In this document: positions 12,300 to 26,229 of the stretch, piece by piece
Layout of the letters: each line of letters starts with the position of its first letter
How positions within the stretch are numbered: the stretch's first letter is position 1
Origin: Macrosteles quadrilineatus
Lineage: Eukaryota > Arthropoda > Insecta > Hemiptera > Cicadellidae
Direction: 5' to 3'
Assembly: GCF_028750875.1 (NCBI RefSeq)
Contig: NW_026542966.1
Coordinates: 19,929-83,928 of the forward strand
DNA length: 64,000 bases
Notes under the pieces: model-generated
Seen by the model: only the letters and a program-made list of their open reading frames with translations
What the model was told of the DNA's origin: nothing
Databases searched by the model: none
Translations under genes and position numbers: made by a program

Positions 12300-15200
12300 A
12301 GGTTGTACAAGTGTGTACAAGGATGTACAAGTTTGTACAAGGGTGCACAAGTGTGTACAAGGGTGTACAATCGTGTACAAGCTTGTACAAGTGTGTACAA
12401 GGGTGTACAGGTTTGTACAAGGTTGTACAAGGTTGTACAAGTGTGTACAAGGGTGTACAAATGTGTACAAGGTTGTACAAGTGTGTACAAGGTTGTACAA
12501 GTGTGTACAAGGTTGTACAAGTGTGTACAAGGTTGTACAAGTGTGTACAAGGTTGTACAAGTGTGTACAAGGTTGTACAAGTGTGTACAAGGGTGTACAA
12601 GTGTGTACAAGGTTGTACAAGTTTTTACAAGGTTGTACAAGTGTGTACAAGGGTGTAAAATCGTGTACAAGGATGTACAAGTTTGTACAAGTTTGTACAA
12701 GGTTGTACAAGTGTGTACAAGGATGTACAAGTTTGTACAAGGGTGTACAGGTGTGTACGATAAGTAAAAGTGTGTACAAGGGTGTACAAGGTTGTACAAG
12801 TGTGTACAAGGTTGTACAATTGTGTACAAGGCTGTACAACTGTGTACAAGGTTGTACAATTGTGTACAAGGCTGTACAAGTGTGTACAAGGTTGTACAAG
12901 TGTGTACAAGGTTGTACAAGTGTGTACAAGGATGTACAAGTTTGTACAAGGGTGTACAAGTGTGTACGATGTGTAAAAGTTTGTACAAGGGTGTACAAGG
13001 TTGTACAAGTGTGTACAAGGTTGTACAAATGTGTACAAGGCTGTACAATTTTGTACAAGGCTGTACAAGTGTGTACAAGGCTGTACAAGTGTGTACAAGG
13101 TTGTACAATTGTGTACAAGGCTGTACAATTGTGTACAAGGTTGTACAAGTGTAAACAAGGTTGTACAAGTGTGTACAAGGTTGTACAATTGTGTACAAGG
13201 CTGTACAAGTGTGTACAAGGTTGTACAAGTGTGTACAAGGTTGTACAAGTGTGTACAAGGTTGTACAATAGTGTGTCAGGTTGTACAAGTGTGTACAAGG
13301 TTGTACAAGTGTGTACAAGGGTGTACAATCGTGTACAAGGATGTACAAGTTTGTACAAGTTTGTACAAGTTTGTACAAGGTTGTACAAGTGTGTACAAGG
13401 ATGTACAAGTTTGTACAAGGGAGTACAAGTTTGTACAAGATTGTACAAGTGTGTACTGGGTTGTACAAGTGTGTACAAGATTGTATAAGTTTGTACAAGG
13501 TTGTACAAGTGTGTACAAGGGTGTACAAGTGTGTACAAATGTGTACAAGTTTTACAAGGTTGTACAAGTGTGTACAAGGTTGTACAAGTTGTGTACAAGG
13601 TTGTACATGTGTGTACAAGGGTGTACAAGTTTTTACAAGGCTGTACAAGTGTGTACAAGGTTGTACAAGGTTGTACAAGGCTGTACAAGTGTGTACAAGG
13701 TTGTACAAGGTTGTACAAGTGTGTACAAGGGTGTACAAGTTTTTACAAGGTTGTACAAGTGTGTACAAGGTTGTACAAGTGTGTACAAGGCTGTACAATT
13801 GTGTACAAGGTTGTACAAGTGTGTACAAGGTTGTACAAGTGTGTACAAGGTTGTACAATTGTGTACAAGGCTGTACAAGTGTGTACAAGGTTGTACAAGT
13901 GTGTACAAGGCTGTACAATTGTGTACAAGGTTGTACAAGTGTGTACAAGGTTGTACAAGTGTGTACAAGGTTGTACAATTGTGTACAAGGCTGTACAAGT
14001 GTGTTCAAGGTTGTACAAGTGTGTACAAGGTTGTACAAGTGTGTACAAGGGTGTACAATTGTGTACAAGGATGTACAAGTGTGTACAAGGTTGTACAAGT
14101 GTGTACAAGGATGTACAAGTTTGTACAAGGGCTGTACAAGTGTGTACGATGTGTAAAAGTTTGTACAAGGGTGTACAAGTTTGTACAAGTGTGTACAAGG
14201 TTGTACAATTGTGTACAAGGCTGTACAAGTGTGTACAAGGTTGTACAATTTTGTACAAGGCTGTACAAGTGTGTACAAGGTTGTACAAGTGTGTTCAAGG
14301 CTGTACAATTGTGTACAAGGTTGTACAAGTGTGTACAAGGTTGTACAAGTGTGTACAAGGTTGTACAATTGTGTACAAGGCTGTACAAGTGTGTACAAGG
14401 TTGTACAAGTGTGTACAAGGTTGTACAAGTGTGTACAAGGTTGTACAATTGTGTACAAGGTTGTACAAGTGTGTACAAGGTTGTACAAGTGTGTACAAGG
14501 GTGTACAAGTGTGTACAAGGTTGTACAAGTGTGTACAAGCTTTTACAAGTGTGTACAAGGGTGTACAAGTGTGTACAAGTTTGTACAAGTTTGTACAAGG
14601 TTGTACAAAAGTGTACAAGGTTATACAATTGTGTACAAGGTTGTACAAGTGTGTACAAGGTTGTACAAGTGTGTACAAGCTTTTACAAGTGTGTACAAGG
14701 GTGTACAAGTGTGTACAAGTTTGTACAAGTTTGTACAAGGTTGTACAAGTGTGTACAAGGTTGTACAAGTGTGTACAAGGTTGTACAAGTGTGTACAAGG
14801 TTGTACAAGTGTGTACAAGGTTGTACAAGTGTGTACAAGTTTTTAAATTGTGTACATGGGTGTACAATTGTGTACAAGGCTGTACAAGTGTGTACAAGGT
14901 TGTACAAGTGTGTACAAGGTTGTAACAGGGGGTACAAGGTTGTACAAGTGTGTACAAGGTTGTACAAGTGTGTACAAGGGTGAACAGGTTTGTACAATGT
15001 TGTACAAGTGTGTACAAGTTTGTACAAGGTTGTACAAGTGTGTACAAGGGTGTGCAAGTGTGTACAAGGGTGCACAAGTGTGTACAAGGGTGTACAATCG
15101 TGTACAAGCTTGTACAAGTGTGTACAAGGGTGTACAGGTTTGTACAAGGTTGTACAAGTGTGTACAAGGGTGTACAAATGTGTACAAGGATGAAAAGGTT
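12300..15200 (+). repeat. 3.2-kb higher-order repeat, shortened copy 3 (offset 2,956 bp)
   Basis: L1 at 12758, L2 at 12967 and 14147, and L3 at 14839 all lie 2,956 bp downstream of the copy-2 equivalents. The interval is shorter than the previous 3,237 bp because part of the unit (about 280 bp near the junction at 12.04-12.3 kb) is missing. The junction carries the unit ggatgaaaaggttg (12233), which recurs at 15189 and in the right arm. Confidence 0.85.
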
Positions 15201-17200
15201 GTACAAGTGTGTACAAGTTTGTACAAGGTTGTACAAGTGTGTACAAGGTTGTACAAGTGTGTACAAGGTTGTACAAGTGTGTACAACTTGTACAAGTGTG
15301 TACAAGCTTGTACAAGTGTGTACAAGGTTGTACAAGTGTGTACAAGGTTGTACAAGTTTGTACAAGGTTGTACAAGTGTGTACAAGTTTGTACAAGTGTG
15401 TACAAGTTTGTACAAGGTTGTACAAATGTGTACAAGGGTGTACAAAGGTGTACAAGGGTGCACAAGTTTGAACAAGGGTGTACAAGTGTGTACAAGCTTG
15501 TACAAGTGTGTACAAGCTTGTACAAGTGTGTACAAGGGTGTACAGGTTTGTACAAGGTTGTACAAGTGTGTACAAGGGTGTACAAGTATGTACAATAATG
15601 TACAAGTTTGTACAAGTGTGTACAAGTTTGTAAAAGGTTGTACAAGTGTGTACAAGGGTGTACAAGTGTGTACAAGGTTGTACAAGTGTGTACAAGCTTG
15701 TACAAGTGTGTACAAGGGTGTACAAGTGTGTACAAAGTTGTACAAGTGTGTACAAGGTTGTACAAGTGTGTACAAGGTTGTACAAGTTTTTACATGGTTG
15801 TACAAGTGTGTACAAGGTTGTACAAGTGTGTACAAAGTTGTACAAGTGTGTACAAGGTTGTACAAGTGTGTACAAGGTTGTACAAGTGTGTACAAGGTTG
15901 TACAAGTGTGTACAAGGTTGTACAAGTGTGTAAAAGGTTGTACAAGTGTGTACAAGGTTGTACAAGTGTGTACAAGGTTGTACAAGTGTGTACAAGGTTG
16001 TACAAGTGTGTACAAGGTTGTACAAGTGTGTACAAGGTTGTACAAGTGTGTACAAGGTTGTACAAGTGTGTACAAGGGTGTAAAATCGTGTACAAGGATG
16101 TACAAGTTTGTACAAGTTTGTACAAGGTTGTACAAGTGTGTACAAGGATGTACAAGTTTGTACAAGGGTGTACAAGTGTGTACGATAAGTAAAAGTGTGT
16201 ACAAGGGTGTACAAGGTTGTACAAGTGTGTACAAGGTTTTACAATTGTGTACAAGGCTGTACAAGTGTGTACAAGGTTGTACAAGTGTGTACAAGGTTGT
16301 ACAATTGTGTACAAGGCTGTACAAGTGTGTACAAGGTTGTACAAGTGTGTACAAGGCTGTACTATTGTGTACAAGATTGTACAAGTGTGTACAAGGTTGT
16401 ACAAGTGTGTACAAGGTTGTACAATTGTGTACAAGGCTGTACAAGTGTGTTCAAGGTTGTAATAGTGTGTACAAGGTTGTACAAGTGTGTACAAGGGTGT
16501 ACAATTGTGTACAAGGATGTACAAGTGTGTACAAGGTTGTACAAGTGTGTACAAGGATGTACAAGTTTGTACAAGGGCTGTACAAGTGTGTACGATGTGT
16601 AAAAGTTTGTACAAGGGTGTACAAGTTTGTACAAGTGTGTACAAGGTTGTACAATTGTGTACAAGGCTGTACAAGTGTGTACAAGGTTGTACAATTTTGT
16701 ACAAGGCTGTACAAGTGTGTACAAGGATGTACAAGTGTGTACAAGGCTGTACAATTGTGTACAAGGTTGTACAAGTTTGTACAAGGGTGTACAAGTGTGT
16801 ACGATAAGTAAAAGTGTGTACAAGGGTGTACAAGGTTGTACAAGTGTGTACAAGGTTGTACAATTGTGTACAAGGCTGTACAAGTGTGTACAAGGTTGTA
16901 CAATTGTGTACAAGGTTGTACAATTGTGTACAAGGCTGTACAAGTGTGTAAAAGGTTGTACAAGTGTGTACAAGGTTGTACAAGTGTGTACAAGGTTGTA
17001 CAAGTGTGTACAAGGTTGTACAAGTGTGTACAAGGTTGTACAAGTGTGTACAAGGTTGTACAAGTGTGTACAAGGCTGTACAATTGTGTACAAGGTTGTA
17101 CAAGTGTGTACAAGGTTGTACAAGTGTGTAAAAGGTTGTACAATTGTGTACAAGGCTGTACAAGTGTGTACAAGGTTGTACAAGTGTGTACAAGGTTGTA
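15200..17200 (+). repeat. Transition block between two HOR families
   Basis: This stretch holds a nearly pure run of the consensus dimer (about 15.74-16.07 kb) and two L1 motifs only 619 bp apart (16183 and 16802). L2 lies between them at 16593 and an 11-bp unit (gggctgtacaag) at 16574. Parts resemble 1.9-2.4 kb (for example the tgtacaacttg unit at 1900 and 15281), but it does not align end to end with any one other block by eye. Confidence 0.65.
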
Positions 17201-20200
17201 CAAGTGTGTAAAAGGTTGTACAATTGTGTACAAGGCTGTACAAGTGTGTACAAGGTTGTACAAGTGTGTACGAGGTTGTACAATTGTGTACAAGGTTGTA
17301 CAAGTGTGTACAAGTATGTACAATTGTGTACAAGGCTGTACAAGTGTGTACAAGGTTGTACAAGGTTGTACAAGTGTGTACAAGGGTGTACAAGTTTTTA
17401 CAAGGTTGTACAAGTGTGTACAAGGTTGTACAAGTGTGTACAAGGCTGTACAATTGTGTACAAGGTTGTACAAGTGTGTACAAGGTTGTACAAGTGTGTA
17501 AAAGGTTGTACAATTGTGTACAAGGCTGTACAAGTGTGTACAAGGTTGTACAAGTGTGTACAAGGCTGTACAATTGTGTACAAGGTTGTACAAGTGTGTA
17601 CAAGGTTTTACAAGTGTGTACAAGGTTGTACAATTGTGTACAAGACTGTACAAGTGTGTACAAAGTTGTGCAAGTGTGTACAAGGTTGTACAAGTGTGTA
17701 CAAGGTTGTACAATTGTGTACAATGTTGTACAAGTGTGTACAAGGTTGTACAAGTGTGTACAAGGGTGTACAATCGTGTACAAGGATGTACAAGTTTGTA
17801 CAAGATTGTACAAGTGTGTACTGGGTTGTACAAGTGTGTACAAGATTGTATAAGTTTGTACAAGGTTGTACAAGTGTGTACAAGGGTGTACAAGTGTGTA
17901 CAAATGTGTACAAGTGTGTTCAGGGGTGTACAAGTTTGTACAAGGGTGTACAAGTTTTACAAGGTTGTACAAGTGTGTACAAGGTTGTACAAGTTGTGTA
18001 CTGGGTTGTACAAGTGTGTACAAGATTGTATAAGTTTGTACAAGGTTGTACAAGTGTGTACAAGGGTGTACAAGTGTGTACAAATGTGTACAAGTGTAAA
18101 CAGGGGTGTACAAGTTTGTACAAGGGTGTACAAGTTTTACAAGGTTGTACAAGTGTGTACAATGTTGTACAAGTTGTGTACAAGGTTGTACATGTGTGTA
18201 CAAGGGTGTACAAGTGTGTACAAGGTTGTACAAGTGTGTACAAGCTTGTACAAGTGTGTACAAGGGTGTACAAGTGTGTACAAGATTGTACAAGTTTTTA
18301 CAAGGTTGTACAAACGTGTACAAGGGTGTAAAATCGTGTACAAGGATGTACAAGTTTGTACAAGTTTGTACAAGGTTGTACAAGTGTGTACAAGGATGTA
18401 CAAGTTTGTACAAGGGTGTACAAGTGTGTACGATAAGTAAAAGTGTGTACAAGGGTGTACAAGGTTGTACAAGTGTGTACTAGGTTGTACAATTGTGTAC
18501 AAGGCTGTACAAGTGTGTACAAGGTTGTACAATTGTGTACAAGGCTGTACAAGTGTGTACAAGATTGTACAAGTGTGTACAAGGTTGTACAAGTGTGTAC
18601 AAGGATGTACAAGTTTGTACAAGGGTGTACAAGTGTGTACGATGTGTAAAAGTTTGTACAAGGATGTACAAGGTTGTACAAGTGTGTACAAGGTTGTACA
18701 ATTGTGTACAAGGCTGTACAAGTGTGTACAAGGTTGTACAATTTTGTACAAGGCTGTACAAGTGTGTACAAGGTTGTACAAGTGTGTACAAGGCTGTACA
18801 ATTGTGTACAAGGTTGTACAAGTGTGTACAAGGTTGTACAAGTGTGTACAAGGTTGTACAATTGTGTACAAGGCTGTACAAGTGTGTACAAGGTTGTACA
18901 AGTGTGTACAAGGTTGTACAAGTGTGTATAAGGTTGTACAAGTGTGTACAAGGTTGTACAAGTGTGTACAAGGTTGTACAATTGTGTTTCAGGTTGTACA
19001 AGTGTGTACAAGGTTGTACAAGTGTGTACAAGGGTGAACAATCGTGTACAAGGATGTACAAGTTTGTACAAGTTTGTACAAGGTTGTACAAGTGTGTACA
19101 TGGATGTACAAGTTTGTACAAGGGTGCACAAGTGTGTACAAGGGTGTACAATCGTGTACAAGCTTGTACAAGTGTGTACAAGGGTGTACAGGTTTGTACA
19201 AGGTTGTACAAGGTTGTACAAGTGTGTACAAGGGTGTACAAATGTGTACAAGGATGTAAAAGTTTGTACAAGTGTGTACAAGTTTGTACAAGGTTGTACA
19301 AGTGTGTACAAGGTTTTACAATTGTGTACAAGGTTGTACAAGTTTGTACAAGGGAGTACAAGTTTGTACAAGATTGTACAAGTGTGTACTGGGCTGTACA
19401 AGTGTGTACAAGATTGTATAAGTTTGTACAAGGTTGTACAAGTGTGTACAAGGGTGTACAAGTGTGTACAAATGTGTACAAGTTTTACAAGGTTGTACAA
19501 GTGTGTACAAGGTTGTACAAGTTGTGTACAAGGTTGTACATGTGTGTACAAGGGTGTACAAGTTTTTACAAGGCTCTACAAGTGTGTACAAGGTTGTACA
19601 AGGCTGTACAAGTGTGTACAAGGTTGTACAAGGTTGTACAAGTGTGTACAAAGGTGTACAAGTTTTTACGAGGATGTACAAGTGTGTACAAGGTTGTACA
19701 AGTGTGTACAAGGCTGTACAATTGTGTACAAGGTTGTACAAGTGTGTACAAGGTTGTACAAGTGTGTACAAGGTTGTACAATTGTGTACAAGGCTGTACA
19801 AGTGTGTACAAGGTTGTACAAGTGTGTACAAGGCTGTACAATTGTGTACAAGGTTGTACAAGTGTGTACAAGGTTGTACAAGTGTGTACAAGGTTGTACA
19901 ATTGTGTACAAGGCTGTACAAGTGTGTTCAAGGTTGTACAAGTGTGTACAAGGTTGTACAAGTGTGTACAAGGTTGTACAAGTGTGTACAAGGTTGTACA
20001 AGTGTGTACAAGGTTGTACAAGTGTGTACAAGGTTGTACAAGTGTGTACAAGGTTGTACAAGTGTGTACAAGGTTGTACAAGTGTGTACAAGGTTATACA
20101 AGTGTGTACAAGGTTGTACAAGTGTGTACAAGGTTGTACAAGTGTGTACAAGGTTGTACAAGTGTGTACAAGCTTGTACAAGTGTGTACAAGCTTGTACA

Positions 20201-21780
20201 AGTGTGTACAAGCTTGTACAAGTGTGTACAAGCTTGTACAAGTGTGTACAAGGGTGTACAAGTGTGTACAAGGTTGTACAAGTTTTTCAAGGTTGTACAA
20301 GTGTGTACAAGGCTGTAAAATCGTGTACAAGGATGTACAAGTTTGTACAAGTTTGTACAAGGTTGTACAAGTGTGTATAAGGATGTACAAGTTTGTACAA
20401 GGGTGTACAAGTGTGTATAAGGATGTACAAGTTTGTACAAGGGTGTACAAGTGTGTACGATAAGTAAAAGTGTGTACAAGGGTGTACAAGGTTGTACAAG
20501 TGTGTACAAGGTTTTACAATTGTGTACAAGGCTGTACAAGTGTGTACAAGGTTGTACAATTGTGTACAAGGCTGTACAAGTGTGTACAAGGTTGTACAAG
20601 TGTGTACAAGGTTGTACAAGTGTGTACAAGGTTGTACAAGTGTGTACAAGGTTGTACAATTGTGTAAAAGGTTGTACAAGTGTGTAAAAGGTTGTACAAG
20701 TGTGTACAAGGTTGTACAAGTGTGTACAAGGTTGTACAAGTGTGTACAAGGTTGTACAAGTGTGTACAAGGTTGTACAAGTGTGTACAATGTTGTACAAG
20801 TGTGTACAAGGTTGTACAAGTGTGTACAAGGTTGTACAAGTGTGTACAACCTTGTACAAGTGTGTACAAGCTTGTACAAGTGTGTACAAGCTTGTACAAG
20901 TGTGTACAAGGGTGTACAAGTGTGTACAAGGGTGTACAAGTGTGTACAAGGTTGTACAAGTTTTTACAAGGTTGTACAAGTGTGTACAAGGGTGTAAAAT
21001 CGTGTACAAGGATGTACAAGTTTGTACAAGTTTGTACAAGGTTGTACAAGTGTGTACAAGGATGTACAAGTTTGTACAAGGTTGTACAAGTGTGTACGAT
21101 AAGTAAAAGTGTGTACAAGGGTGTACAAGGTTGTACAAGTGTGTACAAGGTTTTACAATTGTGTACAAGGCTGTACAAGTGTGTACAAGGTTGTACAATT
21201 GTGTACAAGGCTGTACAAGTGTGTACAAGGTTGTACAAGTGTGTACAAGGTTGTACAAGTGTGTACAAGGTTGTACAAGTGTGTACAAGGTTGTACAAGT
21301 GTGTACAAGGTTGTACAAGTGTGTACAAGGTTGTACAAGTGTGTACAAGGTTGTACAAGTGTGTACAAGGTTGTACAAGTGTGTACAAGGTTGTACAAGT
21401 TTGTACAAGGTTGTACAAGTGTGTACATGGTTGTACAAGTGTGTACAAGCTTGTACAAGTGTGTACAAGGGTGTACAAGTGTGTACAAGGTTGTACAAGT
21501 TTTTACAAGGTTGTACAAGTGTGTACAAGGGTGTAAAATCGTAAACAAGGATGTACAAGTTTGTACAAGGTTGTACAAGTGTGTACAAGGATGTACAAGT
21601 TTGTACAAGGGTGTACAAGTGTGTACGATAAGTAAAAGTGTGTACAAGGGTGTACAAGGTTGTACAAGTGTGTACAAGGTTGTACAATTGTGTACAAGGC
21701 TGTACAAGTGTGTACAAGGTTGTACAATTGTGTACAAGGCTGTACAAGTGTGTAAAAGGTTGTACAAGTGTGTACAAGGT
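17200..21780 (+). repeat. 4.58-kb higher-order repeat, copy 1
   Basis: Markers here recur 4,584 bp downstream: the unit caagtatgta (17311 and 21895), the tgtactggg unit (17821 and 22405) and L1 (18431 and 23015). Past L1 the offset falls to 4,484 bp at L2 (18640 and 23124), because copy 2 lacks 100 bp between the motifs. It then rises to 4,496 bp near 19316. Further L1 motifs lie at 20458, 21097 and 21626, and four consecutive agctt-containing units occur at about 20170-20233. Confidence 0.82.
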
Positions 21781-24700
21781 TGTACAAGTGTGTACAAGGT
21801 TGTACAAGTGTGTACAAGGTTGTACAAGTGTGTACAAGGTTGTATAAGTGTGTACGAGGTTGTACAATTGTGTACAAGGTTGTACAAGTGTGTACAAGTA
21901 TGTACAATTGTGTACAAGGCTGTACAAGTGTGTACAAGGTTGTACAAGGTTGTACAAGTGTGTACAAGGGTGTACAAGTTTTTACAAGGTTGTACAAGTG
22001 TGTACAAGGTTGTACAAGTGTGTACAAGGCTGTACAATTGTGTACAAGGTTGTACAAGTGTGTACAAGGTTGTACAAGTGTGTACAAGGTTGTACAATTG
22101 TGTACAAGGCTGTACAAGTGTGTACAAGGTTGTACAAGTGTGTACAAGGCTGTACAATTGTGTACAAGGTTGTACAAGTGTGTACAAGGTTGTACAAGTG
22201 TGTACAAGGTTGTACAATTGTGTACAAGACTGTACAAGTGTGTACAAAGTTGTGCAAGTGTAAACAAGGTTGTACAAGTGTGTACAAGGTTGTACAATTG
22301 TGTACAAGGTTGTACAAGTGTGTACAAGGTTGTACAAGTGTGTACAAGGGTGTACAATCGTGTACAAGGATGTACAAGTTTGTACAAGATTGTACAAGTG
22401 TGTACTGGGTTGTACAAGTGTGTACAAGATTGTATAAGTTTGTACAAGGTTGTACAAGTGTGTACAAGGGTGTACAAGTGTGTACAAATGTGTACAAGTG
22501 TGTACAGGGGTGTACAAGTTTGTACAAGGGTGTACAAGTTTTACAAGGTTGTACAAGTGTGTACAAGGTTGTACAAGTTGTGTACTGGGTTGTACAAGTG
22601 TGTACAAGATTGTATAAGTTTGTACAAGGTTGTACAAGTGTGTACAAGGGTGTACAAGTGTGTACAAATGTGAACAAGTGTGTACAGGGGTGTACAAGTT
22701 TGTACAAGGGTGTACAAGTTTTACAAGGTTGTACAACTGTGTACAAGGTTGTACAAGTTGTGTACAAGGTTGTACATGTGTGTACAAGGGTGTACAAGTG
22801 TGTACAAGGTTGTACAAGTGTGTACAAGCTTGGACAAGTGTGTACAAGGGTGTACAAGTGTGTACAAGGTTGTACAAGTTTTTACAAGGTTGTACAAGTG
22901 TGTACAAGGGTGTAAAATCGTGTACAAGGATGTACAAGTTTGTACAAGTTTGTACAAGGTTGTACAAGTGTGTACAAGGATGTACAAGTTTGTACAAGGG
23001 TGTACAAGTGTGTACGATAAGTAAAAGTGTGTACAAGTGTGTACAAGGTTGTACAATTGTGTACAAGGCTGTACAAGTGTGTACAAGGATGTACAAGTTT
23101 GTACAAGGGTGTACAAGTGTGTACGATGTGTAAAAGTTTGTACAAGGGTGTACAAGGTTGTACAAGTGTGTACAAGGTTGTACAATTGTGTACAAGGCTG
23201 TACAAGTGTGTACAAGGTTGTACAATTTTGTACAAGGCTGTACAAGTGTGTACAAGGTTGTACAAGTGTGTACAATGCTGTACAAGTGTGTACAATGCTG
23301 TACAATTGTGTACAAGGTTGTACAAGTGTGTACAAGGTTGTACAAGTGTGTACAAGGTTGTACAATTGTGTACAAGGCTGTACAAGTGTGTACAAGGTTG
23401 TACAAGTGTGTACAAGGTTGTACAAGTGTGTACAAGGTTGTACAAGTGTGTACAAGGTTGTACAATTGTGTTTTTTAGGTTGTACAAGTGTGTACAAGGT
23501 TGTACAAGTGTGTACAAGGGTGAACAATCGTGTACAAGGATGTACAAGTTTGTACAAGTTTGTACAAGTTTGTACAAGGTTGTACAAGTGTGTACAAGGA
23601 TGTACAAGTTTGTACAAGGGTGCACAAGTGTGTACAAGGGTGTACAATCGTGTACAAGCTTGTACAAGTGTGTACAAGGGTGTACAGGTTTGTACAAGGT
23701 TGTACAAGGTTGTACAAGTGTGTACAAGGGTGTACAAATGTGTACAAGGATGTAAAAGTTTGTACAAGTGTGTACAAGTTTGTACAAGGTTGTACAAGTG
23801 TGTACAAGGTTTTACAATTGTGTACAAGGTTGTACAAGTTTGTACAAGGGAGTACAAGTTTGTACAAGATTGTACAAGTGTGTACTGGGTTGTACAAGTG
23901 TGTACAAGATTGTATAAGTTTGTACAAGGTTGTACAAGTGTGTACAAGGGTGTACAAGTGTGTACAAATGTGTACAAGTTTTACAAGGTTGTACAAGTGT
24001 GTACAAGGTTGTACAAGTTGTGTACAAGGTTGTACATGTGTGTACAAGGGTGTACAAGTTTTTACAAGGCTCTACAAGTGTGTACAAGGTTGTACAAGGC
24101 TGTACAAGTGTGTACAAGGTTGTACAAGGTTGTACAAGTGTGTACAAAGGTGTACAAGTTTTTACGAGGATGTACAAGTGTGTACAAGGTTGTACAAGTA
24201 TGTACAAGGCTGTACAATTGTGTACAAGGTTGTACAAGTGTGTACAAGGTTGTACAAGTGTGTACAAGGTTGTACAATTGTGTACAAGGCTGTACAAGTG
24301 TGTACAAGGTTGTACAAGTGTGTACAAGGCTGTACAATTGTGTACAAGGTTGTACAAGTGTGTACAAGGTTGTACAAGTGTGTACAAGGTTGTACAATTG
24401 TGTACAAGGCTGTACAAGTGTGTTCAAGGTTGTACAAGTGTGTAGAAGGTTGTACAAGTGTGTACAAGGTTGTACAATTGTGTACAAGGTTGTACAATTG
24501 TGTACAAGGTTGTACAAGTGTGTACAAGGTTGTACAAGTGTGTACAAGGTTGTACAATTGTGTACAAGGTTGTACAAGTGTGTACAAGGTTGTACAAGTG
24601 TGTACAAGGTTGTACAAGTGTGTACAAGGTTGTACAAGTGTGTACAAGGTTGTACAAGTGTGTACAAGGTTGTACAAGTGTGTACAAGGTTGTACAAGTG

Positions 24701-25450
24701 TGTACAAGGTTGTACAAGTGTGTACAAGGTTGTACAAGTGTGTACAAGCTTGTACAAGTGTGTAAAAGGGTGTAAAATCGTGTACAAGGATGTACAAGTT
24801 TGTACAAGTTTGTACAAGGTTGTACAAGTGTGTATAAGGATGTACAAGTTTGTACAAGGGTGTACAAGTGTGTACGATAAGTAAAATTGTGTACAAGGGT
24901 GTACAAGGTTGTACAAGTGTGTACAAGGTTTTACAATTGTGTACAAGGCTGTACAAGTGTGTACAAGGTTGTACAATTGTGTACAAGGCTGTACAAGTGT
25001 GTACAAGGTTGTACAAGTGTGTACAAGGTTGTACAAGTGTGTACAAGGTTGTACAAGTGTGTACAAGGTTGTACAAGTGTGTACAAGGTTGTACAAGTGT
25101 GTACAAGGTTGTACAAGTGTGTACAAGGTTGTACAAGTGTGTACAAGGTTGTACAAGTGTGTACAAGGTTGTACAAGTGTGTACAAGGTTGTACAAGTGT
25201 GTACAAGGTTGTACAAGTGTGTACAAGGTTGTACAAGTGTGTACAAGCTTGTACAAGTGTGTACAAGCTTGTACAAGTGTGTACAAGGATGTACAAGTTT
25301 GTACAAGGGTGTACAAGTGTGTACGATAAGTAAAAGTATGTACAAGGGTGTACAAGGTTGTACAAGTGTGTACAAGGTTGTACAATTGTGTACAAGGCTG
25401 TACAAGTGTGTACAAGGTTGTACAATTGTGTACAAGGCTGTACAAGTGTG
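21780..25450 (+). repeat. 4.58-kb higher-order repeat, contracted copy 2
   Basis: It aligns with 17.2-20.5 kb as described for copy 1. Differences from copy 1 are a 100-bp loss between L1 (23015) and L2 (23124), a T-run change at 23471-23476 and one extra decamer near 23560. The last part (L1 at 24875 and 25324, 449 bp apart) is shorter than the matching 639 bp of copy 1. The copy ends at the scrambled site near 25451. Confidence 0.8.
23469..23478 (+). other. T6 run replacing the usual TGTATCAGG-type unit
   Basis: The unit here reads gtgttttttagg, with six T at 23471-23476. The paralogous position at ~18985 reads gtgtttcagg, and other copies read gtgtatcagg or gtgtgtcagg. This is the only place where I found a copy difference of 2 bp rather than a multiple of 10. 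It looks like homopolymer slippage, or a sequencing or consensus error in the assembly. Confidence 0.8.
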
Positions 25451-25497
25451 TACAGCCTTGTACAAAGGTACAACTTGGGTGTTCAAAGGTACACAGG
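25451..25497 (+). other. Scrambled site with a 16-bp micro-inversion
   Basis: At 25451-25466 the top strand reads tgtacagccttgtaca, which is the minus-strand form of a normal unit pair, inside forward satellite. It is followed by irregular bases (aaggtacaacttgggtg, then ttcaaaggtacacagggg) before normal units resume near 25498. This is the most disorganised short stretch of the left arm and probably marks a repaired break or template switch. Confidence 0.85.
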
Positions 25498-25679
25498 GGT
25501 GTACAAGTTTGTACAAGGGTGTACAAGTTTTACAAGGTTGTACAAGTGTGTAAAAGGTTGTACAAGTTGTGTACTGGGTTGTACAAGTGTGTACAAGATT
25601 GTATAAGTTTGTACAAGGTTGTACAAGTGTGTACAAGGGTGTACAAGTGTGTACAAATGTGTACAAGTGTGTACAGGGG

Positions 25680-25700
25680 TGTACAAGTTTGTTGTACAAG
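25680..25700 (+). other. Deletion junction inside a shared block
   Basis: Here tgtacaagtttg is joined directly to ttgtacaagtg. In the related copies at ~22690, 27370 and 28800 the corresponding place has an additional gtgtacaagttttacaagg stretch. The short repeated ttg at the join fits a small deletion, which also removed the 9-bp unit of the neighbouring phase-shift pair. Confidence 0.7.
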
Positions 25701-26229
25701 TGTGTACAAGGTTGTACAAGTTGTGTACAAGGTTGTACATGTGTGTACAAGGGTGTACAAGTGTGTACAAGGTTGTACAAGTGTGTACAAGCTTGTACAA
25801 GTGTGTACAAGGGTGTACAAGTGTGTACAAGGTTGTACAAGTTTTTACAAGGTTGTACAAGTGTGTACAAGGGTGTAAAATCGTGTACAAGGATGTACAA
25901 GTTTGTACAATTTTGTACAAGGTTGTACAAGTGTGTACAAGGATGTACAAGTTTGTACAAGGGTGTACAAGTGTGTACGATAAGTAAAAGTGTGTACAAG
26001 GGTGTACAAGGTTGTACAAGTGTGTACAAGGTTGTACAATTGTGTACAAGGCTGTACAAGTGTGTACAAGGTTGTACAATTGTGTACAAGGCTGTACAAG
26101 TGTGTACAAGATTGTACAAGTGTGTACAAGGTTGTACAAGTGTGTACAAGGTTGTACAAGTGTGTACAAGGTTGTACAAGTGTGTACAAGGTTGTACAAG
26201 TGTGTACGAGGTTGTACAATTGTGTACGA

